17,355 nucleotides of DNA from AC-69 sp044867345 (lineage in GTDB: Bacteria; Actinomycetota; UBA4738; HRBIN12), in NCBI GenBank assembly GCA_044867345.1, contig JBIOUU010000135.1, positions 1 to 17,355 of the forward strand. The letters are read 5' to 3'. Position numbers and translations under genes: made by a program. The notes below the pieces were generated by a model. The model ran no database searches. It saw only the letters and a list, made by a program, of their open reading frames with translations, and had not been told where the DNA came from. Shown one piece after another: positions 1-6,994 of the stretch (within the stretch, counting starts at the first letter, position 1; each line of letters starts with the position of its first letter).

Positions 1-3000
1 TTCGGCTTCGGCGCGCGGCGCCGGCCCGACAGGAACGAGCGGAGCGGGGCGAAGGTGTCGTTCGTGACCTCGCCCGCCCACACCAGGTCCCACAGCGCTC
101 GCAGGACCACGCGTTCGTCGGCGGTCCCGGCCGCCGCCACCAGGTCCGGCCAGAACGAGGCACCCCGTTCGGCCAGATGCCGGCGAAGTTCCTCGTGGAT
201 CGGCCCATCCGGCACATCCTCCGGCGGGCTCGGTGCGAGGAGCCGCAGCCGGTCCCTGAAGTACACCGCCACCCGGCCATCGTTCGCGCCGAGCCCGCCG
301 GCGCCGACCCACACGATCTCCCCGGCGGCGCAGAGCGCGTCCAGGTCTGCCGGACGATACCCGGCCACGCGAGCGGGCAGCGCCTCGGACTCCAGGACCG
401 AAGCCGGGACGGCCGCGCCCTGGAGCTGCTCGATGGCCTCGGCCAGGGCGCCCGGCCCCTGCCGGGGTCGCGTGATGCCGTGCCACTCGGGAAGGAACCG
501 AGCGAGGGCCGCTCCCTCGACCGGCTCGACCTCCCTGCGGAGCGCGGCGAGCGAGCGGCGCCGCAGCGAACGAAGCACCTCGACGTCGCACCATTCGCGT
601 TCCACGCCGCCCGGCCGGAACTCGCCTCGGACGACCTTGCCCTCTGCTTCCAGCGACGCCAGCGCGGAGCTCACCCGGTCGTCCGGGACGCCGAGGCGGC
701 GGGCCACGTCCTCGGCGTGGAACGGCCCGTGCGTCCGGGCATATCGGGCCACGAGGTCGCGGAGCGGTGCGGCCACACTCTCGGCGAACGCCGCCGGCAC
801 GCCGCGCGGGATCGAGGCGCCGAGCGCGTCGCGCAGCCGCCCGGCGTCCTCGACGGCGGCGATCCGGTCCTCGCCGGCGATGCGGATCCGGATGGCCCGG
901 CGCTCGGCGAGAAGCGATGCCGTCCATCCGGCCGGGTCGCCCGATGCGCGCGAGGCCATCTCGTCCTCGGTCAGGTCGCCCACTCGCCGGAGAAGGTCGT
1001 GCAGGTCGTCGGCGTGGCGGGCCCTGCGTCCTTCGGCCATGGACTGGAGCTCGAGCTCCAGGTCGGCGAGCGCGCTCGGGTCGATCAGCTCACGGAGCTC
1101 CTCGGCCCCGAGGAGCTCGCGGAGCAGGTCCCGGTCGAGCGCCAGCGCGGCGGCACGCCGCTCCGCGAGCGGCGCGTCGCCCTCGTACATGTACACGGCG
1201 ATCCACGAGAACAGGAGCGACTGAGCGAACGGCGACGCCCCGACCGTGTCGACCGGCACCATGCGGATGCGCCGGGCCCGCACGTCGGACAGCACGTCCT
1301 TCAGGGCCGCGAGGTCGAACACGTCGCGAAGGCACTCGCGGGTGGCCTCGAGCAAGATGGGGAACGTCGGGTATTTGGACGCGGCCTGCAACAGGTCCGC
1401 CGAGCGCTGGCGCTGCTGCCACAACGGCGTCCGCTTCCCCGGAGCACGCCGAGGCAGCAGGAGGGCCCGGGCCGCCGACTCCCGGAAGGCCGAGGCGAAC
1501 AGCGCCGTCGCGGGGAGCTGCCGCATCACCAGCTCCTCGATCTCCTCCGGCTCGAACACGAGGTCCTCGACCGGGATCCGGTCCTCTGATTCGGGGAGCC
1601 GGATCACGATGCCGTCGTCGCTCCACAGGACCTGGACGTCCGCCCCCATGCGCTCGGCCAGCCGGGCCTCGATGGCCATGGCCCACGGCGCGTGCACCCG
1701 GGCGCCGAACGGAGACAGCAGGCACACCCGCCAGTCGCCGATCGAGTCGGGGAACCGCTCGACCACGATGGTCCGGTCGTCGGGGACGGCCCCGGCGGCC
1801 TCCCGCTCGTCCTCCACGTAGGCCACCAGGTTGCGAGCGGCCAGCTCGTCGAGCTTGAACTCCTCGCGCAGGCGGGCGGTCGCGCGATCGGGCGCCTCGC
1901 GCCCGATCGCGCGCGTGAACTCGCCGAGCGCCCGCCCGAGCTCGAGCGGCCGCCCCGGCTTGTCTCCCTTCCAGAACGGCATCTTGCCCGGCTCGCCCGG
2001 GGCGGGGGACACGATCACCCTGTCGAGCGTGATGTCCTCGATCCGCCATGCCGACGCTCCCAGCAGGAACACCTCGCCCCGCCGGCTCTCGTACACCATC
2101 TCCTCGTCGAGCTCGCCGACCCGGGTCCCGTCGGGGAGGAACACGCCGAACAGGCCGCGGTCGGGGATGGTCCCACCGTTCGTCACGGCGACCCGCCCAG
2201 CTCCTTCCCTCCCCCGGAGGACGTTCCGGTGCCGGTCCCACACGATCCGAGGGCGGAGCTCGGAGAAGTCGTCCGACGGATACTTCCCCGACAGCAGGTC
2301 GAGGACCGCGACGAGCAGCTCATCGGAGAGGTCGGCGAAGTTCGCGGCCCGGCGCACCAGCCGGGCGAGATCCTCCACCGACCACTCGTCGATGGCGCAC
2401 ATGGCCACGACCTGCTGGGCCAGGACGTCGAGGGGATTCCGCGGATACCGGGTCTCCTCGATGAGGCCGTCCAGCATCCGATGGACCACCACGGCGGCCT
2501 CCAGGAGGTCGCCGCGGTACTTGGGGAACAGCTTGCCCCGGCTGGGCTCGCCGACGCTGTGGCCGGCCCGCCCGATCCGTTGGAGCCCTCGGGCCACCGA
2601 GCCCGGCGACTCCACCTGCACCACGAGGTCGATGGCCCCCATGTCGATCCCGAGCTCGAGCGAGCTCGTGGCCACCAACCCCCGAAGCGTTCCCCGCTTC
2701 AGGCGGTCCTCGATCTCCAGGCGCTGTTCCCGGGCGATCGAGCCGTGATGGGCGCGCACGAGGTCCTCGCCTGCCAGCTCGTTCAGCTTCGCGGCCAACC
2801 GCTCGGCCAGCCGGCGGGCGTTCACGAAGATCAGCGTCGATCGGTGCTCGCGGATCAGCTCGAGCAGGCGGGGGTGGACCGAGGGCCAGATGCTCAGGCG
2901 ATCCTGGTCCACGGGAGCCGGACCCGGCGTCTCGCGCTCGAGGACCTGGCCCAGCCCGGCCATGTCCTCCACCGGGACGACCACCTCGACCTCCATGGCC

Positions 3001-3698
3001 TTTCGGTGGCCTGCGTCGACGATGGTCACCGGCCGGGGGCCGTCGTCGGTCCGCCCGCCCAGGAACCGGGCGATCTCCTCCAGCGGGCGCTGCGTCGCCG
3101 ACAGCCCGATACGCTGCGGACTGACCCGCGTCACCGCCTCCAACCGTTCGAGCGAGAGCGCAAGGTGCGCGCCCCGCTTGGTCGCCGCGACGGAATGGAC
3201 CTCGTCGACGATCACCCACCGAACGCTCCGCAGGACCTCCCGGGCCTGCGAGGTGAGCATGAGGTACAGCGATTCGGGCGTGGTGATGAGGATGTCCGGG
3301 GGACGGCGCTGGATGGCGCGTCGGTCGTTGGCGGACGTGTCGCCGGTTCGCATGGCGACCGTGGGCTCGTGGAGCTCGGTCCCAAGGCGCTCGGCGGCCA
3401 ACCGGATGCCGGCGAGGGGAGCGCGGAGGTTCTTCTCCACGTCCACAGCGAGGGCCCGGAGCGGCGAGACGTACAGGACCCGGCATCGCTCGGCCGGCGG
3501 AGGCGTCGGTTCGCCGCCCAGACGATCGAGGGCCCATAGGAAGGCGGCGAGCGTCTTGCCCGATCCAGTGGGCGCAAGGATCAGCGTGTGGCCGCCCGAT
3601 GCGATTGCCGGCCATCCCTGTACCTGCGCGGGCGTGGGGGACTCGAACGACGCGCCGAACCACTCGCGGACGGCTGGCGAGAACAGGTCGAGGGTCAC
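1..3698 (-). CDS. lhr: Lhr-family ATP-dependent DNA helicase (3' end off the window)
   Basis: This is a large superfamily 2 helicase expected to translocate on DNA in repair. Reading from the GTG at 3698, the frame stays open to the left edge (1232 codons), and spot checks at several points keep the same frame. Residues 42-49 are the Walker A motif APTGSGKT (Lys48), 165-168 are DEVH, 200-202 are SAT, and 373-380 are the motif VI QRIGRAGH. These make up the two RecA domains (about 1-400). The rest matches the winged-helix, beta-barrel and C-terminal part of long Lhr proteins, usually about 1500 residues, so roughly 300 residues are missing off the edge. A TAG lies three codons upstream of the GTG, so no earlier start exists in frame. 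No Shine-Dalgarno is seen; a TAGGCT hexamer ends 6 bases before the GTG. Known for the family: ATP-dependent helicase, and E. coli Lhr has a reported C-terminal uracil glycosylase. The latter is not testable here because the C-terminus is cut. Confidence 0.95.
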   Translation of the reverse strand, partial: MTLDLFSPAVREWFGASFESPTPAQVQGWPAIASGGHTLILAPTGSGKTLAAFLWALDRLGGEPTPPPAERCRVLYVSPLRALAVDVEKNLRAPLAGIRLAAERLGTELHEPTVAMRTGDTSANDRRAIQRRPPDILITTPESLYLMLTSQAREVLRSVRWVIVDEVHSVAATKRGAHLALSLERLEAVTRVSPQRIGLSATQRPLEEIARFLGGRTDDGPRPVTIVDAGHRKAMEVEVVVPVEDMAGLGQVLERETPGPAPVDQDRLSIWPSVHPRLLELIREHRSTLIFVNARRLAERLAAKLNELAGEDLVRAHHGSIAREQRLEIEDRLKRGTLRGLVATSSLELGIDMGAIDLVVQVESPGSVARGLQRIGRAGHSVGEPSRGKLFPKYRGDLLEAAVVVHRMLDGLIEETRYPRNPLDVLAQQVVAMCAIDEWSVEDLARLVRRAANFADLSDELLVAVLDLLSGKYPSDDFSELRPRIVWDRHRNVLRGREGAGRVAVTNGGTIPDRGLFGVFLPDGTRVGELDEEMVYESRRGEVFLLGASAWRIEDITLDRVIVSPAPGEPGKMPFWKGDKPGRPLELGRALGEFTRAIGREAPDRATARLREEFKLDELAARNLVAYVEDEREAAGAVPDDRTIVVERFPDSIGDWRVCLLSPFGARVHAPWAMAIEARLAERMGADVQVLWSDDGIVIRLPESEDRIPVEDLVFEPEEIEELVMRQLPATALFASAFRESAARALLLPRRAPGKRTPLWQQRQRSADLLQAASKYPTFPILLEATRECLRDVFDLAALKDVLSDVRARRIRMVPVDTVGASPFAQSLLFSWIAVYMYEGDAPLAERRAAALALDRDLLRELLGAEELRELIDPSALADLELELQSMAEGRRARHADDLHDLLRRVGDLTEDEMASRASGDPAGWTASLLAERRAIRIRIAGEDRIAAVEDAGRLRDALGASIPRGVPAAFAESVAAPLRDLVARYARTHGPFHAEDVARRLGVPDDRVSSALASLEAEGKVVRGEFRPGGVEREWCDVEVLRSLRRRSLAALRREVEPVEGAALARFLPEWHGITRPRQGPGALAEAIEQLQGAAVPASVLESEALPARVAGYRPADLDALCAAGEIVWVGAGGLGANDGRVAVYFRDRLRLLAPSPPEDVPDGPIHEELRRHLAERGASFWPDLVAAAGTADERVVLRALWDLVWAGEVTNDTFAPLRSFLSGRRRAPKP

Positions 3699-3704
3699 CG
3701 CACA

Positions 3705-3710
3705 AGCCTA
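3705..3710 (-). promoter_or_regulatory. Predicted leaderless -10 element of lhr
   Basis: On the minus strand TAGGCT (3710 to 3705) is followed by six bases and then the GTG start of the helicase. No clear -35 is seen. The spacing places transcription initiation at the start codon itself. The same hexamer and spacing occur at 5254 and 12646. Confidence 0.55.
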
Positions 3711-3778
3711 CGGCGAACCGGCGACACGCTCGCAGGGGCGCTTCGGTCTCGTGCGACCAACGGGGTCGAGCCCGCCGA

Positions 3779-3784
3779 TAGGAT
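3779..3784 (+). promoter_or_regulatory. Predicted leaderless -10 element of the bactofilin-like gene
   Basis: TAGGAT ends seven bases before the GTG at 3792, matching the spacing at other first genes here. An alternative reading uses AGGA at 3780-3783 as a Shine-Dalgarno for the same GTG. Both readings favour 3792 over the overlapping ATG at 3783. Confidence 0.45.
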
Positions 3785-3791
3785 GCTCGAC

Positions 3792-4721
3792 GTGGCCCCG
3801 GCTCGCGTCCCGTTCGCGCTGGTCGCGTTGGTCCTCGCATTCGCCCCGGCGATCGTGGGGGCCGCCGCCCAATCCCGAGAGGCCGAGGACCAGATCGTCC
3901 TGTCGGGGACGGTCGAGGTGGCCCGGGGGCGGGAGGTGGACGAGGTCGTCGTCCTGCACGGGAGTGCCCTGATCGACGGGGTGGCCTTCGGCGACGTCAT
4001 CGTGCTGGATGGGGGGATCACCATCGCCGGCCAGGTCAGCGGCAGCGTGATCGCGATGGACGGCTCGGTGAGGCTCGGCTCGAGCGCCCACGTGGGCGGC
4101 GACGTCACCGCCCGGGGTAGGGTCGTGGTCGCCGAGGGGGCCGTGGTCGACGGCCGGATCCGCCAGCACGTCGCGTTCACCTGGCGGGCGCCGCTTTCGC
4201 TGTTCGGGCGGTTCGCCACGTGGCTCGCGGTCACGGTGTCCACCCTGCTCCTCGGCCTGGCCATCGTGTTCCTGAGCCCTCGGGGAGTCGAGGCTGCCTT
4301 CGACGCCGCGCGAAACACCCCATGGTTCGCGGCGGCCTGGGGCGCCGGGCTCGTCGTGGGGATCCCCGTCCTCGCGGTCGTGGCCTTTGCATCGCTCGTG
4401 GTCCTCCCGCTGGGGCTGGCCGCCGCCCTCGCGCTGGCTCTGGCGGCGTTCGTCGGTTACGGGCTGGCCGGATACGCCCTGGGCCGGTTGGTATGGACGA
4501 ACCCCGACCGCCAGGTCGTGGCGTTCCTGGTGGGGTGGGTCGCCCTTCGGGTGGTCGGCCTCATCCCGTACGTGAGCGGCGTGACGTTCGTCCTGGCCGC
4601 CGCGTTCGGCTTGGGGGCGGCGGCCGTCGCGACCTGGAGGGCGCGGTCCGAGCGAGGGAAGCATCGGGGACGGCGAGCAGCCCTGTCTCCCGAGCCGGTC
4701 CGCGAGCAAGCCGGCCTGTGA
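3792..4721 (+). CDS. Bactofilin-like (polymer-forming) multi-pass membrane protein
   Basis: The product has 309 residues from the GTG at 3792. Residues 6-26 form a signal peptide or first membrane segment. Residues about 33-122 are short glycine-rich beta-strand repeats (for example GDVIVLDGG and GDVTARGRV) resembling the right-handed beta-solenoid of bactofilins. Several hydrophobic segments follow, roughly 141-161, 179-232 and 241-282, and then a basic cytoplasmic-looking tail (RARSERGKHRGRR). This suggests an exported solenoid anchored by about four or more membrane helices. Bactofilins polymerise into cytoskeletal or envelope scaffolds. That this protein polymerises, or does so outside the membrane, is inference. 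An ATG at 3783 is in frame, but the TAGGAT and AGGA signals favour 3792. It diverges from lhr and converges on another solenoid-repeat membrane protein. Confidence 0.75.
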   Translation: MAPARVPFALVALVLAFAPAIVGAAAQSREAEDQIVLSGTVEVARGREVDEVVVLHGSALIDGVAFGDVIVLDGGITIAGQVSGSVIAMDGSVRLGSSAHVGGDVTARGRVVVAEGAVVDGRIRQHVAFTWRAPLSLFGRFATWLAVTVSTLLLGLAIVFLSPRGVEAAFDAARNTPWFAAAWGAGLVVGIPVLAVVAFASLVVLPLGLAAALALALAAFVGYGLAGYALGRLVWTNPDRQVVAFLVGWVALRVVGLIPYVSGVTFVLAAAFGLGAAAVATWRARSERGKHRGRRAALSPEPVREQAGL

Positions 4722-4738
4722 CGCCCGCCACGAAAGGG

Positions 4739-4761
4739 GCTGAGCCCGGCCGGGCCTCAGC
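4739..4761. terminator. Hairpin between convergent genes, candidate bidirectional terminator
   Basis: GCTGAG (4739-4744) pairs with CTCAGC (4756-4761), and the centre CCCGG/CCGGG extends the stem with one bulge. It lies 18 bases after the plus-strand stop and contains the minus-strand stop codon (4757-4759). There is no real T-tract on either side; the best is CCCCTTTCG on the minus strand. Termination may therefore be weak or factor-assisted. Confidence 0.45.
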
Positions 4762-5212
4762 GCCTCCGAGCCCGAAAGAGGAGCGCGAACACGACGCCGA
4801 CGGCCGCGCCGAACGCCGCGGCCTGCGGCACGGTCATGAGCACCTTGGCGCCGTCCTGCACCTCGATCCGAGGCGAGAGGACCATCCCCACGAAGGACTG
4901 GCGGCCGAGCGTCGCGCCTCCGGCGGCGATCACGCTCTGGCACCCGCCCTGCTCGACGGACACGTCTCCCTTCGCGATGATCGGACCGGAGCCTCCCTGA
5001 TGGATCGAGACGTCGCCGCCGGACATCAGCGGTCCGCACCCGCCCTGGTTGATGGACACCTGGCCCGACGCGATGACCGGGCCCGCTCCCGCCATCGTGA
5101 GGTGCACGTCGCGCCCGCTCACCAGCCCAACCAGGGCGCGCTCGAGCGTCACGTCGCCCGCCGCCTCGATGGCCCGCACGACCCGTACCGTGCCGTGTCC
5201 GTTTGCCTCCAC
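4757..5212 (-). CDS. Small 16-residue-repeat beta-solenoid protein with C-terminal membrane anchor
   Basis: This is a 151-residue protein of unknown function. The centre consists of about five tandem 16-residue units, three of them very alike (AGPVIASGQVSINQGG, CGPLMSGGDVSIHQGG, SGPIIAKGDVSVEQGG), followed by two degenerate ones; one more weak unit precedes them. The glycine, hydrophobic and small-residue pattern is that of a stacked beta-solenoid. The last 25 residues are one membrane helix ending in RARRR, so the C-terminus is probably cytoplasmic. Two adjacent GTG codons (5215 and 5212) could start it. GGGAGG at 5219-5224 lies 3 bases from the first and 6 from the second, so I chose 5212. 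No signal peptide is evident, which leaves the side of the membrane for the repeats open. It converges with the bactofilin-like gene. Confidence 0.7.
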   Translation of the reverse strand: MEANGHGTVRVVRAIEAAGDVTLERALVGLVSGRDVHLTMAGAGPVIASGQVSINQGGCGPLMSGGDVSIHQGGSGPIIAKGDVSVEQGGCQSVIAAGGATLGRQSFVGMVLSPRIEVQDGAKVLMTVPQAAAFGAAVGVVFALLFRARRR

Positions 5213-5245
5213 CACGCACCTCCCAAGTTGGCCTGCGTTGCCCCC

Positions 5246-5251
5246 ATCCTA
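5246..5251 (-). promoter_or_regulatory. Candidate -10 element for the repeat protein
   Basis: TAGGAT on the minus strand (5251 to 5246) sits two bases from the plus-strand TAGGCT at 5254, so the two hexamers are back to back. It would give a leader of about 25-30 bases containing the GGGAGG ribosome site. No -35 is obvious. Confidence 0.35.
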
Positions 5252-5253
5252 TG

Positions 5254-5259
5254 TAGGCT
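5254..5259 (+). promoter_or_regulatory. Predicted leaderless -10 element of the S51-like gene
   Basis: TAGGCT ends six bases before the GTG at 5266. No Shine-Dalgarno lies in the interval (GCGGCC). Hexamer and spacing are identical in form to those at lhr and at 12646. Confidence 0.55.
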
Positions 5260-5265
5260 GCGGCC

Positions 5266-5976
5266 GTGGCGGATGGGCGCACGTTCCTGCTGATGGGCTC
5301 GGGTGAGTTCGAGCCCTGGTCCGAGAAGGTGGAACGGGCCGCGCTGCAGGGTGCGCTGGGAGACGGGTCGGTGGCAATCGTCCCCACCGCGAGCTTCCCC
5401 GACGGCCAGGCCATCTTCGAACGATGGGGGGCCATGGGCGTGGCGCATTACGAGACCATGGGCGTGGCCGCCAGGGTCGTGCCGCTGAAGGACCGATCCG
5501 ACGCGATGCGCGAGGAACTCGCGTCCGAGGTGGCCGACGCGAGCATGGTCTTCCTCTCCGGGGGAAAGCCCCGGTACCTCGCCGAGGCCATCGGTGGGAC
5601 GCCGTTCTGGGACGGCCTGCTCGCGGCCCTCGACCGCGGTGCCGTCTTCGGCGGATGCAGCGCGGGGGCCATGGTTGCCAGCCACGCATCCGACGGGAAG
5701 GAGCGATGGGGCGGCGCGTGGCTGCTCGGCCTGGGCCTCGTTGCGAACACGAGCTTCGGCGTGCACTGGGACAAGGTTCGGTACATCCCGGGGATGCGCC
5801 CCTTCCTGATGCGGAGGGTGCGCCGCGATGGGTGGTTCGTGGGGATCGACGAACGGACCGCGATCCTCGGCGACGGGATCCGGTGGACCGTGTTCGGGAA
5901 CCGGACGGCGATGGTTCGCGGCAGGGGACGAACGCGCTCCTTCCGCGCGGGTGAGTCGTTCGCGACCGCGGAGTGA
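5266..5976 (+). CDS. Peptidase S51 / cyanophycinase-like family protein
   Basis: The product has 236 residues and no signal peptide, so it is cytoplasmic. This is the class I glutamine-amidotransferase-like fold used by dipeptidase E and cyanophycinase. GGCSAGAM at 129-136 supplies the nucleophile Ser132, preceded by FLSGGKPRYL (96-105), the family's usual glycine-rich loop. GIDERTAI at 193-200 matches the GIDExTA motif of cyanophycinases. His167 (GVHWDK) is the likely catalytic histidine. Family members cleave Asp-containing dipeptides or isopeptides; no cyanophycin synthetase is nearby, so the substrate is unknown. Length is normal for dipeptidase E-type proteins. The start is fixed by TAGGCT six bases upstream. 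The gene is 43 bases upstream of the zinc-ribbon gene, which seems to have its own promoter. Confidence 0.85.
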   Translation: MADGRTFLLMGSGEFEPWSEKVERAALQGALGDGSVAIVPTASFPDGQAIFERWGAMGVAHYETMGVAARVVPLKDRSDAMREELASEVADASMVFLSGGKPRYLAEAIGGTPFWDGLLAALDRGAVFGGCSAGAMVASHASDGKERWGGAWLLGLGLVANTSFGVHWDKVRYIPGMRPFLMRRVRRDGWFVGIDERTAILGDGIRWTVFGNRTAMVRGRGRTRSFRAGESFATAE

Positions 5977-6005
5977 AAGCCCCGGTCGGGTCATCGCCCG
6001 CTGGC

Positions 6006-6011
6006 TATCCT
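6006..6011 (+). promoter_or_regulatory. Predicted leaderless -10 element of the zinc-ribbon gene
   Basis: TATCCT ends eight bases before the GTG at 6020. The interval TTGGGAACC has no convincing Shine-Dalgarno. A transcript from here would also run into tRNA-Val. Confidence 0.4.
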
Positions 6012-6019
6012 TGGGAACC

Positions 6020-6325
6020 GTGAGCTCGACCGACCCGAGGTACGTTCCGGACGAATCGTCCCGGCCCAGGTGCTTCCTGTGCGGCCGCCCCACGTTCGAT
6101 CCCGACAAGCGGCAGCGGCAGTGGGTCCGGGCCGCGGTTGGGGGGGAGCAGGTCCTGGTCTGCCCCACCTGCCAGGAAGACCGGCCGGACTGGGCCGTGC
6201 AGCTGGACCGGTGCGACGCCTGCGGGGCGAGCAGGCTCTCGGTGATGCTCGGCCAGGTGGTGTGCCGAGCCTGCGGCCACGTTCGAGGCGAGTCGGTCGA
6301 GCCCGCCTGGCTGTCGGGCGCTTAG
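6020..6325 (+). CDS. Small double zinc-ribbon protein
   Basis: This 101-residue protein has four CxxC pairs: Cys18/21 (RCFLCGRP), Cys48/51 (VCPTCQED), Cys65/68 (RCDACGAS) and Cys82/85 (VCRACGHV). The spacing fits two treble-clef or ribbon units, each binding one zinc. I do not recognise the family; nucleic-acid or protein binding is the usual role of such modules but is inference here. The frame extends further upstream without a stop, but the composition becomes arginine- and serine-rich there, and the GTG at 6020 follows a TATCCT hexamer. The stop codon TAG (6323-6325) lies inside the tRNA-Val gene, so the last ten bases of the CDS are also the tRNA 5' end. Confidence 0.7.
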   Translation: MSSTDPRYVPDESSRPRCFLCGRPTFDPDKRQRQWVRAAVGGEQVLVCPTCQEDRPDWAVQLDRCDACGASRLSVMLGQVVCRACGHVRGESVEPAWLSGA

Positions 6326-6390
6326 CTCAGCGGTAGAGCGCTGCCCTTACAAGGCAGAGGTCGAAGGTTCGAATCCTTCAGCGCCCACCA
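6316..6390 (+). tRNA. tRNA-Val (anticodon UAC), CCA encoded
   Basis: This is a full cloverleaf. The acceptor stem is GGGCGCT (6316-6322) with AGCGCCC (6380-6386). The D arm is GCTC/GAGC, and the anticodon stem CTGCC/GGCAG carries loop CTTACAA, giving anticodon TAC. A five-base variable loop and T stem GAAGG/CCTTC with loop TTCGAAT follow. Discriminator A6387 is followed by an encoded CCA (6388-6390). Bases T8-A9-G10 of the tRNA double as the stop codon of the upstream gene, so both are probably on one transcript and tRNA 5' processing would cut into the coding end. Confidence 0.97.
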
Positions 6391-6596
6391 AGCAGACCTG
6401 CACGTCAGGGGGCCAGATTCGACGAACAGCGGTTCGTCCTCGCTGTCGGCGAGATGATGGTCGACGTCCCGGACGATTCGGCCGTTATCGTCCCAAACCC
6501 ACTCTGTGGTCGCGTCAGCTAAGCGCGACGCCGTAGGCTCGCGCCATCAACAAGTCGATGAGCGGTCTGAACGTCCACGAAGAGGGTGCCACCCAA
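6391..6596. other. Non-coding stretch downstream of tRNA-Val with overlapping inverted repeats
   Basis: I see no supported gene here. GACGAAC (6421-6427) and GTTCGTC (6432-6438) form a perfect 7-bp stem with loop AGCG. ACAGCG (6426-6431) and CGCTGT (6441-6446) form an alternative stem that shares bases with the first, so the two exclude each other. Neither has a T-tract. The minus strand has an open frame running from here into the tRNA antisense, but nothing supports it as a gene. Confidence 0.4.
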
Positions 6597-6845
6597 TCAG
6601 CGGATGATCAAGATTACGCCGAGCACGATGAGAACCACGATCCAGCCCAATGCCACCCCGAGAAGGACCCGCACCCATACGGTGGATACTTGCGCACCGC
6701 TTTTCGCGAGACCTAACCACTCGAAGTGTGGCACACACCAAATCATACCCTTGGCTGCGTCCTGTGACCCCCTTGCGGCGCCTCGGAACCCTGTCCCAAT
6801 GGAGTCAGCCCCGCTACCGACCCGCAGGTTGAAGGCCTGAGCCAT
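6597..6845 (-). CDS. Possible small single-pass membrane protein
   Basis: This is an uncertain 82-residue open frame with an ATG start at 6845. The C-terminal third is one strong membrane helix (residues about 58-81, rich in V, L, I and G) ending in a single Arg, with a basic residue before the helix. The N-terminal 33 residues are Gly/Ala/Ser-rich and unremarkable. A shorter start is possible at the ATG that opens MIWCVPHFEW, about 49 residues. Neither start has a good ribosome site: a GGAGGG sequence lies about 20 bases upstream of 6845, which is too far. The surrounding DNA is visibly lower in GC than the rest of the window. I do not recognise a family. Confidence 0.35.
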   Translation of the reverse strand: MAQAFNLRVGSGADSIGTGFRGAARGSQDAAKGMIWCVPHFEWLGLAKSGAQVSTVWVRVLLGVALGWIVVLIVLGVILIIR

Positions 6846-6994
6846 TCATCAGTTTCTCTTTGCGTCCCTCCTTCTTGTAGGAGCTAGTCTTGAGCCGATG
6901 TCGAGCGCCAGGTACGGGGGGCAGCCTTTTCCGCGGGAGCTTCAGTAGGCGAGCGCATGGAGCGCGGCGGGATGGACAGCCCCCAAGGAACGGA

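Noticed and set aside
55..3539. Long plus-strand open frames (for example 55-1224, 177-1589, 1692-3539)
   Set aside because: They are Arg/Ser/Pro-rich translations antisense to the Lhr helicase, whose minus-strand frame carries all helicase motifs. Long stop-free antisense frames are expected at this GC content.
3783..3785. ATG start for the bactofilin-like protein
   Set aside because: In frame, but it overlaps the TAGGAT hexamer. The GTG nine bases later has both the leaderless spacing and an AGGA at normal distance.
6316..6540. Minus-strand open frame through the tRNA antisense, reading KDSNLRPLPCKGSALPLS
   Set aside because: This phrase is the well-known spurious translation of the reverse strand of a tRNA. 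The upstream part (TEWVWDDNGRIVRDVDHH) looks protein-like but has no start or ribosome site.
6885..6890. TAGTCT as a promoter for the M24 gene
   Set aside because: It would need a leader of about 100 bases and a -35 at a poor 19-base spacing (TTGCGT, 6860-6865). Too weak to call.
6890..6892. TTG start for the M24-fold protein
   Set aside because: The extra 35 residues are Arg/Gly-rich with no family likeness, and there is a good AAGGA before the GTG at 6995.
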